Notes: a model not told the origin generated them from the letters alone. DNA of 64,000 nt from Kribbella caucasensis (GCF_004361855.1 NZ_SNWQ01000010.1:62001-126000), one strand, 5' to 3'; shown: positions 34,906 to 44,212, numbered from the stretch's first letter. Numbers and translations are program-made.

Positions 34906-36405
34906 ATGACGAGGAGCATGGTGTCCGGATCTGTTGCCAAAGGCCCGTTCGATGCGACGTTCGAGTCCTTGATGGGTTTCGAATGTCCGGAGTGGTTCCG
35001 CGACGCGAAGCTCGGGATCTGGTCGCACTGGGGACCTCAGTCGGTGCCGCGATACGGCGATTGGTACGCGCGCAACATGTATCGGGAAGGCTCTGATCAG
35101 TACCGGTACCACCTGCGGACGTACGGACATCCTTCGGAGTTCGGGTACAAGGACGTCGTACGGCAATGGAAGGCGGAGCGGTTCGATCCGGACGCCTTGA
35201 TGGACCGGTTCGTTGCGGCCGGTGCTCGGTACTTCGTGGCGCAGGCCGTCCATCACGACAACTTCTTCAACTACGAGTCGTCGGTGAATCGCTGGAACTC
35301 GGTGAAGATCGGGCCGGGCAAGGACATCGTGGGCCTGTGGAAGGCCGCCGCGGACGAGCGCGGACTGCCGTTCGGGATCACCGAGCATCTCGGTGCCGCG
35401 TTAGGTTGGATGGCGGTCAACAAGGGCAGCGACAAGCGCGGGCCGTTCGCCGGTGTGCCGTACGACGGAACCGATCCGGCCAATTGGGACTTGTACCTCG
35501 ACAACAGCCGGTTCCTGCCGGCGGAAGACATCGAGGTTCAGGACCCGTGGTACTGCAACGAGCCTGGGTGGCACAGTTACTGGCTCGAGGCAGTGACCGA
35601 GATGATCGATCGGTACCAGCCCGACCTCCTCTACTCCGACGGGCCGCTGCCCTTCGGCGACGCCGGATACACGCCCGGTCTCCGTGCGGTGGCCCACCTG
35701 TACAACACCAGTGGGTTGATCCATGGGACGAACCGTGCTGTTTACCAGCAGAAGGATCGTCGACCCGAGGTGAGTGTGGTCGGTGTGCTGGATATCGAAC
35801 GCAGTCAGACTCCTGGCATCCATCCGACGCCATGGCAGACCGACACCTCGGTCGGCGACTGGTTCTACAACGTCCGCGATGTCTACAAGACCGCGGGACA
35901 CGTGATCGAGCTGCTCGTCGACATCGTGTCGAAGAACGGCAACTTGTTGCTCAACGTGCCGCAGTTGCCCGACGGCACGCTCGATCTCGAATGCTCGCAG
36001 CTGCTCGACGACCTCGGTGCCTGGATGCGAGTTTGCGGTGAAGGCATCTACGGCACGAGACCGTTCCGGGTGTTCGGCGAGGGGCCTTCGAGCGTTGTCA
36101 TCCACGGGTTCACCGAAGATCGGGTGAACTGGACGAGTTCCGATTTCCGCTTCACTTGCCGGGAGAACACCGTCTACGCGTTCCAGCTGGGTTGGCCGGA
36201 CGACGGACGCGCCGTGATCCGAAGCCTGGCGGGCCATGAGGTTGTGACCGGCGTTCGGCTCCTTGGTCACGGCCCTGTTCCCTTCGAGCAGGCGCACGGA
36301 ATTCTGGTGGTCCGGCTGCCCGAGGCCTCTCCGGTTGACGTCGCGAACTGCCTCGCTGTCGACCTCCGCGCACGGCGGGCCCTACGACTAACTGAGGACA
36401 TATGA
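34906..36405 (+). CDS. GH29 alpha-L-fucosidase, cytosolic
   Basis: A 499-residue retaining fucosidase. KLGIWSHWGPQSVPRYGDWYARNMY opens the barrel, AVHHDNF (114-120) is a substrate-binding signature and LLYSDGPLPFG holds Asp245, the expected nucleophile. The C-terminal domain is beta-rich and short. There is no signal peptide. The start is unsure: the ATG at 34906 has no SD, while GAGGAG (34911-34916) favours the GTG at 34921 or, less well, the ATG at 34918. With the GH95 enzyme it gives the operon two unrelated fucosidases with complementary linkage range. Overlaps the GH36 gene by ATGA. Confidence 0.93.
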   Translation: MTRSMVSGSVAKGPFDATFESLMGFECPEWFRDAKLGIWSHWGPQSVPRYGDWYARNMYREGSDQYRYHLRTYGHPSEFGYKDVVRQWKAERFDPDALMDRFVAAGARYFVAQAVHHDNFFNYESSVNRWNSVKIGPGKDIVGLWKAAADERGLPFGITEHLGAALGWMAVNKGSDKRGPFAGVPYDGTDPANWDLYLDNSRFLPAEDIEVQDPWYCNEPGWHSYWLEAVTEMIDRYQPDLLYSDGPLPFGDAGYTPGLRAVAHLYNTSGLIHGTNRAVYQQKDRRPEVSVVGVLDIERSQTPGIHPTPWQTDTSVGDWFYNVRDVYKTAGHVIELLVDIVSKNGNLLLNVPQLPDGTLDLECSQLLDDLGAWMRVCGEGIYGTRPFRVFGEGPSSVVIHGFTEDRVNWTSSDFRFTCRENTVYAFQLGWPDDGRAVIRSLAGHEVVTGVRLLGHGPVPFEQAHGILVVRLPEASPVDVANCLAVDLRARRALRLTEDI

Positions 36406-38420
36406 CCAACCTGCTGCGCTGGACCACGCCTGACCTCGCCCTGACCTTCGTCCTCGACGACGGTCCCGTCCGGCTGATCGCTGTCCGCGAGGCCTCCCAG
36501 CCGAGGGGTGGCGAGCCTGATCCGAGCCAGCCTTTGGTGGAGGTCGCCGCCGTGGGGCACGGTCATTCCAGCAATCGTCACGCCGGCACCGTCCTCGGGC
36601 GGCAGTTGCGGTACGCCCGGCACGACGAGACCGAGACCACGCTGCGCATCGTCCAGGAGGAGCTGACCACTGGTCTCCGCGTCACCAGCGTTTTCGAAGC
36701 GCGAGCCGGCGTACGCGCCTGGACCGAAGCCTCGATCATCGGGCCGGGCTCTCTGGAACTCACCAACCTGTCGTCCCTCGTGATCGGCCTCGCGTCGATC
36801 GACGCCGAGCTGTACTCCGCCGCCAACAGCTGGATGGCGGAGAACCGTTGGTCGAAGCGCGTACTCCGGGACGTGTTGGCCGACATCGTCCGCGACCCGC
36901 ACCACCACGTCGCCAACAGCCGGCACGCGGTGACCGGTACGAACTCGTGGTCCACGGGAGAAACGCTGCCCGTCGGCGTTCTGGTCGACCGGAGTACGCC
37001 GTACGCCCTGGGCTGGCAGATCGAGCACAACGGCCCTTGGCACTACGAGTTCGGCGAGAACCGGCGCGGTGGCTACCTGCTGCTGAGCGGGCCGACCGAC
37101 CACGAGCACCAGTGGAGCGTCGAGATCACCGCCGGCAAGCCGTTCACGACGGTGCCGGTGTCGCTCGTCGTCGGGACCGACGTCGACAGCGTGTTCGCGG
37201 CGCTCACGCGTCAGCGCCGCGCGATCCGGACGCGGCGCCCGATCGACGACCGGATGCCGGTCGTCTTCAACGACTTCATGAACACGTTGAGGGGTGACCC
37301 GACGACCGAGAAGCTGCTGCCGTTGATCGACGCCGCAGCCGAGGTCGGTGCGGACTACTTCTGCGTCGATGCCGGCTGGTACGCCGAAGGCGACTGGTGG
37401 AACACCGTCGGCGCCTGGGAACCGTCGACGACGCGCTTCCCGAACGGACTCGCCGAGGTGATCAACCGGATCCACCAGCACCGAATGGTGCCCGGGATCT
37501 GGCTCGAACCCGAGGTCATCGGCGTCCGCTCACCGATCGCCGACGAACTACCCGACGACGCGTTCCTCACCCGCCACGGCAAGCGAGTCGCCGAGAACGG
37601 TCGCTACCTGCTCGACCTGCGCAGCCCGGCCGCCCGCAAGCACCTCGACACCACCGTCGACCGGCTGGTCGACGAGTTCGGCATCGGCTTCTTCAAGTTC
37701 GACAACAACACCATGACCGGGCCCGGAACCGACAAGGGCGGGACGTCGCTCGGCCACGGCCTGCTCGAACACAACCGCGCACTGCTGAGCTGGCTGGACG
37801 CCATCCAGGAGCGCCATCCGGACCTGCTGATCGAGAACTGTGCCTCCGGCGCGATGCGGATGGACTACGCCATGCTGTCCCGCCTCCACCTGCAGTCGAC
37901 CTCGGACCAGGAACATCCGTTGCTCTATGCACCGATCTCCGCGGCTGCGCCGGCCGCCGTACTTCCGGAGCAGGCCGGTAACTGGGCGTACCCGATCACC
38001 GGCACCACCCGCGAGGAGTTCACCTTCGCCCTCGTCAACGGCATCCCCGGCCGCCTCTACCTCTCGGGTCACCTCAACCGCATGACGCCGGCCGAGCTGG
38101 ACCTCGTCCGGTCCGCCCTGACCGCCCATCGCGCCGTACTCGATGATCTGCACACGCTCGTCCCCGCCTGGCCGCTGGGTCTGCCGATGTGGACCGACGA
38201 TTGGATTGCCCTCGCACTCAACGGTGTGGACGTCTCCTACCTGACCCTCTGGCACCGCGCTCCCGGCCCGTCCACCATCACCCTCCCGATCCCGCGCTCG
38301 AAGATCGCGCCACATTTCCCCACCGACCTCGGCGACTGGACCTACGCCTGGAACGACGACGCTCTGGTCATCAACGCCAACACCCCCGAACCCGCAGCCC
38401 GCGTCCTCCGCCTGGAATGA
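36402..38420 (+). CDS. GH36 alpha-galactosidase, cytosolic
   Basis: A 672-residue enzyme with an N-terminal beta-sandwich and a TIM barrel. Asp434 in FFKFDNNTMTG is the nucleophile and Asp488 in CASGAMRMDY the acid/base, matching the family's KxDxN and CxxGxxR motifs. It should hydrolyse terminal alpha-galactosides from imported oligosaccharides. The C-terminus FNGIPGRLYLSGHLNRMT and a beta domain follow. No signal peptide. It is co-translated with the GH29 gene and lies 39 bases before the GH43 gene. Activity on other alpha-glycosides such as alpha-N-acetylgalactosaminides cannot be excluded. Confidence 0.92.
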   Translation: MTNLLRWTTPDLALTFVLDDGPVRLIAVREASQPRGGEPDPSQPLVEVAAVGHGHSSNRHAGTVLGRQLRYARHDETETTLRIVQEELTTGLRVTSVFEARAGVRAWTEASIIGPGSLELTNLSSLVIGLASIDAELYSAANSWMAENRWSKRVLRDVLADIVRDPHHHVANSRHAVTGTNSWSTGETLPVGVLVDRSTPYALGWQIEHNGPWHYEFGENRRGGYLLLSGPTDHEHQWSVEITAGKPFTTVPVSLVVGTDVDSVFAALTRQRRAIRTRRPIDDRMPVVFNDFMNTLRGDPTTEKLLPLIDAAAEVGADYFCVDAGWYAEGDWWNTVGAWEPSTTRFPNGLAEVINRIHQHRMVPGIWLEPEVIGVRSPIADELPDDAFLTRHGKRVAENGRYLLDLRSPAARKHLDTTVDRLVDEFGIGFFKFDNNTMTGPGTDKGGTSLGHGLLEHNRALLSWLDAIQERHPDLLIENCASGAMRMDYAMLSRLHLQSTSDQEHPLLYAPISAAAPAAVLPEQAGNWAYPITGTTREEFTFALVNGIPGRLYLSGHLNRMTPAELDLVRSALTAHRAVLDDLHTLVPAWPLGLPMWTDDWIALALNGVDVSYLTLWHRAPGPSTITLPIPRSKIAPHFPTDLGDWTYAWNDDALVINANTPEPAARVLRLE

Positions 38421-38459
38421 CCCCATCGTCCAGAGACCACAGAAGGATGACTCAGCCCA

Positions 38460-39431
38460 ATGAAATCCACCGGAGTGCCACCGCATCTGCCCGACTACGT
38501 GGGCTACCTGTACGCGCATTTCAAGCGTGAATCGGCCGACGGTGAGCAGATCTACTTCGCCTTGAGCGACGGCAACGACCCGCTGCACTTCGACGACCTC
38601 AACGGCGGCAAGCCGGTCCTGTACTCCACCCTGGGCGAATGCGGCGTCCGCGATCCACACATCGTCCGTTCCCCCAAGGGCGACCGGTTCTACCTGGTCG
38701 CCACCGACCTGCGCCTCTACACCAGCCTCGATTGGGACCGGCACCAGCGCCGAGGCAGCCGCTCGATCATGGTCTGGGAGTCAACGGATCTCGTGAACTG
38801 GGGACAGGGCCGACTCATCGAGGTCGCACCGCCCGAGGCCGGCAACACCTGGGCCCCGGAGGCGGTCTGGGACCCCGAACAGGAGGCCTACGTCGTCCAC
38901 TGGTCCTCCACGCTCTACGACAACGCCGACCACGAGGGTGACAGCTACAACCGGATCATGTATGCGACCACCCGCGACTTCCGCGAGTTCTCCGAACCGC
39001 GCGTGTGGATCGACCGCGGATGGCAGACGATTGATGCCACGGTGATCGATCATGAGGGCGTCTATTACCGCTTCCTGAAGGATGAACGCGGCCGCAGCGG
39101 CGGCGCGCCGTTCGGCAAGTCGGTGTTCTGCGAAACCTCGACGTCACTGACGGCCGCCGCATGGGAGCCGCTGGCCGAGGGCATCGGCCTGGGCACGATC
39201 GTCCAGGGCGAGGGCCCGCTGGTGTACAAGTCGAATACTGAGGAGAAGTGGTATCTCTGGATCGACGAGTTCACGTCGGAACGCCGGTACGTCCCCTTCG
39301 AGACGACCGACCTCGCCGGCGGCGAATGGATCCCCTCGAAAGACCACCGGCTGCCGGAAGACCCCTGCCACGGCGTCGTACTGCCGGTGACCGCCGAAGA
39401 GTACGAGCGGCTCAGTGCCACTTGGACGTGA
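38460..39431 (+). CDS. GH43-like five-bladed propeller glycosidase
   Basis: A 323-residue protein with the features of family GH43: GVRDPHIVR with Asp65 as a likely catalytic base, WAPEAVWDPE with Glu134, a blade ending in YYRFLKDE, and VQGEGPLVYK, which may carry the general acid. Members are arabinofuranosidases, xylosidases or galactosidases. The absence of a signal peptide fits a cytosolic trimming enzyme. It is the last gene of the glycan operon. The next 100 bases (39432-39531) up to the convergent racemase-family gene show no clear terminator. Confidence 0.85.
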   Translation: MKSTGVPPHLPDYVGYLYAHFKRESADGEQIYFALSDGNDPLHFDDLNGGKPVLYSTLGECGVRDPHIVRSPKGDRFYLVATDLRLYTSLDWDRHQRRGSRSIMVWESTDLVNWGQGRLIEVAPPEAGNTWAPEAVWDPEQEAYVVHWSSTLYDNADHEGDSYNRIMYATTRDFREFSEPRVWIDRGWQTIDATVIDHEGVYYRFLKDERGRSGGAPFGKSVFCETSTSLTAAAWEPLAEGIGLGTIVQGEGPLVYKSNTEEKWYLWIDEFTSERRYVPFETTDLAGGEWIPSKDHRLPEDPCHGVVLPVTAEEYERLSATWT

Positions 39432-39531
39432 GGTCCTGGTAAGTGTGGTTTCGGCAGCAACGAACTACGCACCGAGTCGGCGCGCCGTGACCTCGGCGTC
39501 CGTGTCGGTGGCTCGTTCAGGGCGACCGTTA

Positions 39532-40536
39532 TCAGCCGAGGACGAGGAAGCCGTGGCGGAGTGGGTCGTGGGGGTCGATGGTCCATTCCGCGGTGCCGGT
39601 GACGTAGGCGGTGCCGGTGACGCGACTGCGAACACCGGGGAGTCCGCCGACGTCGACGTGTTCGAGCGGTACGGCGGTGAAGGTCTCGCCGGTGATGCTT
39701 TCGTGGACGAGTGCATCGCCGAGTTGGAGCTGTCCGCGGGCGACGAGGGTGGCTGCCCGGGCGGAGGTGCCGGTGCCACAGGGGGAGCGGTCGGCGCCTC
39801 CGGGGCGAATGACGACCGAGCAGAGGTTCGTGGCATCCGTACGGCGCGGTGGCCCGATGAACTGCACATGGGTCACGCCCTCGACGCCCGGTAGGACGGG
39901 GTGTTTCACGGCGATCGTTTCGTTGACGACGTCGCGCAGAGTTTCGGCGAGCATGATGCGCCGGCCGACTCGTGGCTCAGCCAGATCGAGGTCGACAGAT
40001 TCCGCGTCGACGACGACGTAGAAGTTCCCGCCCCAGGCGATGTCGATCTGGATCGTCCCGACGCCGGGCAGTTCGATGTCGACGTCCTGGGCGTAGAGGA
40101 ACGACGGCGTCGAGGTGAAGGTGACGCTGATGACTCGCTTGTCCTGAACGGTGGCGGTGGTCTCGACCAGTCCCGCGGGTGTGTCCAGTACGACGTTCGT
40201 GGTCGGCTCGGTGACCGGTACCAGGCCGTGCTGGATCAGGACCGTGACGAGTCCGATGGTGTCGTGGCCGCACATCGGCAGGTGTCCGCTCGCCTCGATG
40301 TAGAGCACACCCACGTCGGCGCGCTCGTCGCAGGGCGGCAGGACGATGCAGCCGGACATCACCGAGTGGCCGCGTGGTTCGAACATGAGTGCCGTCCGGA
40401 CCCAGTCGTGCCGGGTCTCGAGGTCGTGCATCCGGGCGAGCATCGTGTCGCCGTACAACTCGGGAACTCCCGAGAGGACGGTTCGGGTCGGGTTGCCGCC
40501 CGTGTGCGATTCGATGGTGCGGAAAGTGGTGGTCAT
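39532..40536 (-). CDS. Proline racemase family, likely 4-hydroxyproline 2-epimerase
   Basis: A 334-residue enzyme with both catalytic cysteines: Cys89 in LPMCGHDTIG and Cys253 in DRSPCGTGTSA. The CC pair is that of proline racemase and 4-hydroxyproline 2-epimerase; the linked oxidase, deaminase and aldehyde dehydrogenase argue for epimerisation of trans-4-hydroxy-L-proline to cis-4-hydroxy-D-proline. It overlaps the upstream homologue by ATGA, so the two related enzymes are co-expressed. Length is normal for the family. Confidence 0.9.
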   Translation of the reverse strand: MTTTFRTIESHTGGNPTRTVLSGVPELYGDTMLARMHDLETRHDWVRTALMFEPRGHSVMSGCIVLPPCDERADVGVLYIEASGHLPMCGHDTIGLVTVLIQHGLVPVTEPTTNVVLDTPAGLVETTATVQDKRVISVTFTSTPSFLYAQDVDIELPGVGTIQIDIAWGGNFYVVVDAESVDLDLAEPRVGRRIMLAETLRDVVNETIAVKHPVLPGVEGVTHVQFIGPPRRTDATNLCSVVIRPGGADRSPCGTGTSARAATLVARGQLQLGDALVHESITGETFTAVPLEHVDVGGLPGVRSRVTGTAYVTGTAEWTIDPHDPLRHGFLVLG

Positions 40537-41633
40537 GTGAACGAGGTCTCTCCCCAGAGGTCGGCGATCGCGTAGCCGCGCGGGAATGGGTCGTCGGGGT
40601 GCAGCACGTGCTGGTTGAAGCCGGTGATCCAGGCGCGACCCCGGATCGAGGGCACCACCGCCTCGTGGTCGCCGACGCGCACGCGCTCGTGCAGTAATCC
40701 TTCGAAGCTGGTGCCCAGGACGCCTTGGTGGATGAAGGGGGTGTGGAGATCAAGCTCGCCGCGGGCATGCAGACAAGCCATCCGGGCTGACGTACCTGTG
40801 CCGCAGGGCGAACGATCCAGTACGCCGCGCCAGGTCTCGGGCCGATCGGGATCGAGTTCCCCGGTGGGCAGGATCACGCTGTTGCGACCGGACACCCCGG
40901 GTTCGGTCGAAGGCCCGTGCAGCATGACGAGCGAGATCTGGCTCAGGTTGGCGCTCGATACCTTCCCCGCCCCACCGCCCCGGTCGTGGGGATGCTTGAC
41001 CGTCACCTGTCGTCTCGCCGACGCCAGCAGCGCGGCACCCGCACGGACCAGCGCCGGTGCGTTCGCCGGCCCGAGCTCGACACCCAGCGACGACGCCGGA
41101 GCCTGGACGTAGAACTGTCCACCGAAGGCGATGTCAGCCTTCACAATCCCGTACTCGGGCACCTCGATCGGTGTGTCCAGCGACTCCACCCACGACGGCA
41201 CGTTCCGCACCTGGACATCGCGGACCTTGGTGCCGTCGACGCGAGCCGTGGCCTCGACCAGACCGGCCGCGGTGTCGATCCGTACGACGGTCTCCGGCGC
41301 GCGCATCGGTAGCGCCCCGGTCTCCAGGATGGCCGTGACCGCGCACATCGTGTTGCTGCCGGACATCGGGCGGAAGCCACCCTGCTCGAAGATCACGATC
41401 GAGACGTCGGCCTCAGCCGTCACAGGCGGCATCACAACTACACCGCAGAGGGCTGGGTGCCCCCGCGGCTCGCGCAGGAGCAGGAGCCGCAGGTGGTCCA
41501 GGTGGTCGACGCACCAGGCCAACCGTTCGGACATGGTCGCTCCGCGCACCTGGAGATTCCCGCCGAGCAGGATCCGCCCCGGTTCTCCTTCCGCGTGCAC
41601 GTCGACCGACGAGACCACTACCGCGCCGTCCAT
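40533..41633 (-). CDS. Proline racemase-family protein with Ser in place of the first catalytic Cys
   Basis: A 366-residue homologue of the downstream epimerase. The second cysteine is kept (Cys277 in DRSPCGTGTSA), but the first motif reads RPMSGSNTMC with Ser91 where Cys is expected. Ser/Cys variants are a known subgroup distinct from the Cys/Thr trans-3-hydroxyproline dehydratases; their reactions include hydroxyproline epimerisation or dehydration. I chose the ATG at 41631-41633, with CAGGAG 6 bases upstream, over an ATG 51 bases further out. It faces the transporter genes across the 152-base regulatory region. Confidence 0.88.
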   Translation of the reverse strand: MDGAVVVSSVDVHAEGEPGRILLGGNLQVRGATMSERLAWCVDHLDHLRLLLLREPRGHPALCGVVVMPPVTAEADVSIVIFEQGGFRPMSGSNTMCAVTAILETGALPMRAPETVVRIDTAAGLVEATARVDGTKVRDVQVRNVPSWVESLDTPIEVPEYGIVKADIAFGGQFYVQAPASSLGVELGPANAPALVRAGAALLASARRQVTVKHPHDRGGGAGKVSSANLSQISLVMLHGPSTEPGVSGRNSVILPTGELDPDRPETWRGVLDRSPCGTGTSARMACLHARGELDLHTPFIHQGVLGTSFEGLLHERVRVGDHEAVVPSIRGRAWITGFNQHVLHPDDPFPRGYAIADLWGETSFT

Positions 41634-41677
41634 CAGCAGCTCCTGACCATGAATCCGACGGGATCTTTCGCCACCCC

Positions 41678-41738
41678 TTGACACCGGAGTACGCCACTCC
41701 TACCTTCAACGCTACTGCAGATTGTATGACGATCTGCA
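41678..41738 (+). promoter_or_regulatory. Promoter and FadR-type operator of the hydroxyproline transport operon
   Basis: TTGACA (41678-41683), a 17-base spacer and TACCTT (41701-41706) form a promoter 80 bases before the binding-protein ATG. Just downstream is an imperfect dyad of 23 bases (41716-41738), with outer arms TGCAGAT and ATCTGCA, whose core TTGTATGACGA (41722-41732) fits exactly the FadR-subfamily GntR consensus TnGTnnnACnA. The site would cover the first transcribed bases, a repressor position. The GntR/FCD product at 46702-47391 is the likely ligand. Confidence 0.65.
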
Positions 41739-41785
41739 CTTCAGTGGAAGACCCGTCACGGGGCAGCCTCAAGGAGTTACCGACC

Positions 41786-42628
41786 ATGACCAAGACCACG
41801 AAGCTCTCCCTGGCGGTCATCGCGGCCGTCGTGCTCGCCCTCGGCGGCGGCTACGTCGGCGCGGGCTGGCGGGGCGGGAGCGCCGCCGCGTCGTCCGCCG
41901 AGGCCGGATCGTGGATGAAGGACGTCCAGTCCCGCGGCGAACTGCGGGTCGGAGTCGCGATCGCGCCGCCGATGACGGTGGAGAAGAGCGGGCAGCTGGG
42001 CGGCCCCAACCTGATCCCGCTGCAGCACCTCGCGGACTCTCTCGGCGTCAAACTGACCCCGGTGTCGGCGACCTGGAACAACATCGTCGCCGGACTGCAA
42101 GCGGGCCGGTACGACGTGGCGGCCAACCTCGACGCGACCATCGACCGGGCGAAGGCCATCCAGTTCTCCGACCCGGTGTACGAGTACCAGGGCGTGTTCG
42201 TCGTGAAGGGCTCCTCGGCGTACCGGACCTCCGCTGACGTGATCAAGTCCGGCAAGCCGGTCGCTGTCGCGCAGGGGAGTGCACCGGCCGCCGCGGTCAA
42301 GGACGCCGACGCCGAGATCCTCGAGCTGGCCGACTACACGAACGCCCTGCAGGCAGTGAAGGCCGACCGTGCGGTCGCCGTGTTCGCGGACCTGCCGACC
42401 GCCGAGTCACAGGCGCAGGCCGATCCTTCCGTGAAGCTCGTCGTCCCCGAGCCCGGCATCTACGCCGCGGGCGCTGGTTACGGCGTACCCAACGACATGG
42501 ACGCCCGCTCACTGCAGTTGCTGAACGTCGCCATCAACCACACGCGGCTCAGTGGTGAGCTGGAGCGCGCGTACGCCGAGGAGAACTACCTGCCGATCGA
42601 CCGGCTCGGCGCCCTCGCCAAGCAGTAG
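41786..42628 (+). CDS. Amino-acid ABC transporter substrate-binding protein (family 3)
   Basis: A 280-residue periplasmic-binding-type protein. GELRVGVAIAPPM (50-62), DLIPLQHLADSLG-like and RYDVAANLDATIDRAKAIQFSDPVY are family-3 features. The N-terminus has a membrane helix (about 8-28) but no lipobox cysteine, so it is probably held by an uncleaved anchor or released, unlike the two sugar-binding lipoproteins in this window. AAGGAG lies 9 bases before the ATG. Hydroxyproline (or a related imino acid) as ligand is inferred from the operon. Confidence 0.9.
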   Translation: MTKTTKLSLAVIAAVVLALGGGYVGAGWRGGSAAASSAEAGSWMKDVQSRGELRVGVAIAPPMTVEKSGQLGGPNLIPLQHLADSLGVKLTPVSATWNNIVAGLQAGRYDVAANLDATIDRAKAIQFSDPVYEYQGVFVVKGSSAYRTSADVIKSGKPVAVAQGSAPAAAVKDADAEILELADYTNALQAVKADRAVAVFADLPTAESQAQADPSVKLVVPEPGIYAAGAGYGVPNDMDARSLQLLNVAINHTRLSGELERAYAEENYLPIDRLGALAKQ

Positions 42629-42658
42629 TCCGCCACTCAACGGAAGCGTGGACCTCTC

Positions 42659-43384
42659 ATGTCCGAGCAAGACTTCGACTGGGGCGCCGTAGCCAACGCC
42701 TGGCCCCATCTGCTCAGCGGGCTTGGCGTCACCCTCCAGATCGCCGCCATCACGATCGTCCTCAGCATGATCCTCGCCGTACCGGTCGCGGTCGCGCGGA
42801 TGTCCGCGATCGAGATCGTCCGGTGGGTCGCCCAGCTCTACATCGAGATCTTCCGCTGTACGCCGATGCTCGTGCAGCTGTTCTGGATCTACTACGCGCT
42901 GCCGGCCCTGACCGGGATCACCATTCCCGGGTTCGCCTCCGCCGTCATCGCCTTGACCGCGAACCTGACGGCATTCATGGCCGAGGCCTACCGCAGCGGT
43001 TTCCAGGCGGTGCCGGTCGAGCAGATCGAGGCCGGCAAGATGCTTCGGCTGAGCCGGTTCCAGCAGTTGCGCCACATCATCGTGCCGCAGGCCCTGCGCC
43101 AGCAGATCCCGGTGATCCTGTCCTTGAACATCTCCATGTTCAAGGACACCGCGCTGGTCTCGACGATCGCCGTACACGACCTGATGTTCCAGGCCAACAC
43201 CGCCGCCACGGAGACGTACCGGTCGCTGGAGTTCTTCACCACCGCGGCCGCCGTCTACTTCTGCATCGCGTTCCCGGTCTCGCTGCTCACCAGCTACTTC
43301 GAGCGCCGGGGCCAGCTCGCCCGGACCGGACGGGCGCCGATCATCAAGCCGCGCAAGCCCGAGCTCACCGGAGTCAAACCATGA
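42659..43384 (+). CDS. Amino-acid ABC transporter permease (HisM/GlnP type)
   Basis: A 241-residue permease with five predicted helices. FRCTPMLVQLFWIYYALP and EAYRSGFQAVPVEQIEAGKMLRLSR carry the polar amino-acid-permease signatures; the second includes the ATPase-contact EAA-like loop. A single permease suffices as a homodimer. It starts 30 bases after the binding protein and overlaps the ATPase by ATGA. A C-terminal cytosolic tail rich in Arg/Lys follows the last helix. Confidence 0.93.
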   Translation: MSEQDFDWGAVANAWPHLLSGLGVTLQIAAITIVLSMILAVPVAVARMSAIEIVRWVAQLYIEIFRCTPMLVQLFWIYYALPALTGITIPGFASAVIALTANLTAFMAEAYRSGFQAVPVEQIEAGKMLRLSRFQQLRHIIVPQALRQQIPVILSLNISMFKDTALVSTIAVHDLMFQANTAATETYRSLEFFTTAAAVYFCIAFPVSLLTSYFERRGQLARTGRAPIIKPRKPELTGVKP

Positions 43385-44178
43385 ACCTCGCACCCAACCT
43401 CGGCACCGCCGAACCCGGTACGCCGGCTACGACGTCGCTGGTCTCGGCCGTCAACCTGGCCAAGCAGTTCCACGGTCGCAAGGTGCTCGACGGGGTGGAC
43501 TTCGACGTCGCGGCCGGTGAGGTCAGCGTCATCATAGGCAAGAGCGGATCGGGCAAGTCGACCCTGCTCCGCGTCATCGCCGGCCTCGAGGACCCGGAGG
43601 AAGGCGACGTCACGATCGACGGCGTACTCGTCCGGTCCGGCGGAGCCCGTACGGCGGACTGGAATCACGGCGCGGCCAAGGTCGGCATGGTGTTCCAGAG
43701 CTACAACCTGTGGCCGCACATGAACGTGCTCGACAATCTCATCCTCGCGCCACGCAAGATCCTTGGACTGTCGGCCGGCGAAGCGGAGGCACGTGCGGAG
43801 AAGGCGCTGGCCGAGGTGGGGATGGCCGAACACATCCGGAGCCGCTCGACCCAGCTGTCGGGTGGTGAACGGCAGCGGGTCGCCATCGCCCGCGCGTTGA
43901 TGATGCGTCCGCAGGTGCTGCTGTGCGACGAGATCACGTCCGCACTCGACCCGCCGGTCGCGGCCGAGGTGCTGGGGGTGCTGGCCCGGCTCAAGCAGGA
44001 GGAAGGGCTGGCCGTCGTACTGGTCACCCATGACATGGCGTTCGCGTCCAAGGCCGCCGACCGGGTCATCTTCTTCTCGAACGGCCGGATCGCCGTGGAC
44101 GCCACGCCGGACGAGGCGTTCCACCACTGCGAGAACGCCGAGCTCAAGGCGTTCGTCGACGCCGTCCGGATCGACTGA
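43381..44178 (+). CDS. Amino-acid ABC transporter ATPase (GlnQ type)
   Basis: A 265-residue ATPase. Walker A GKSGSGKST, the Q-loop in MVFQSYNLWPH, signature LSGGERQR, Walker B VLLCDEITSALD and the H-loop VTHD are all intact. It completes an importer with the two preceding genes, unlike the two sugar systems in the window that lack their own ATPase. It is followed 34 bases later by the DHDPS-family gene with its own SD. Confidence 0.95.
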   Translation: MNLAPNLGTAEPGTPATTSLVSAVNLAKQFHGRKVLDGVDFDVAAGEVSVIIGKSGSGKSTLLRVIAGLEDPEEGDVTIDGVLVRSGGARTADWNHGAAKVGMVFQSYNLWPHMNVLDNLILAPRKILGLSAGEAEARAEKALAEVGMAEHIRSRSTQLSGGERQRVAIARALMMRPQVLLCDEITSALDPPVAAEVLGVLARLKQEEGLAVVLVTHDMAFASKAADRVIFFSNGRIAVDATPDEAFHHCENAELKAFVDAVRID

Positions 44179-44212
44179 CTTTCCAACCACACCAACAACT
44201 CTGGAGAAATCC

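Noticed and set aside
41634..41684. Upstream in-frame ATG for the Ser/Cys racemase homologue
   Set aside because: The 17 added residues (MSRGGERSRRIHGQELL) are not family-like and a good SD precedes the internal ATG at 41633.
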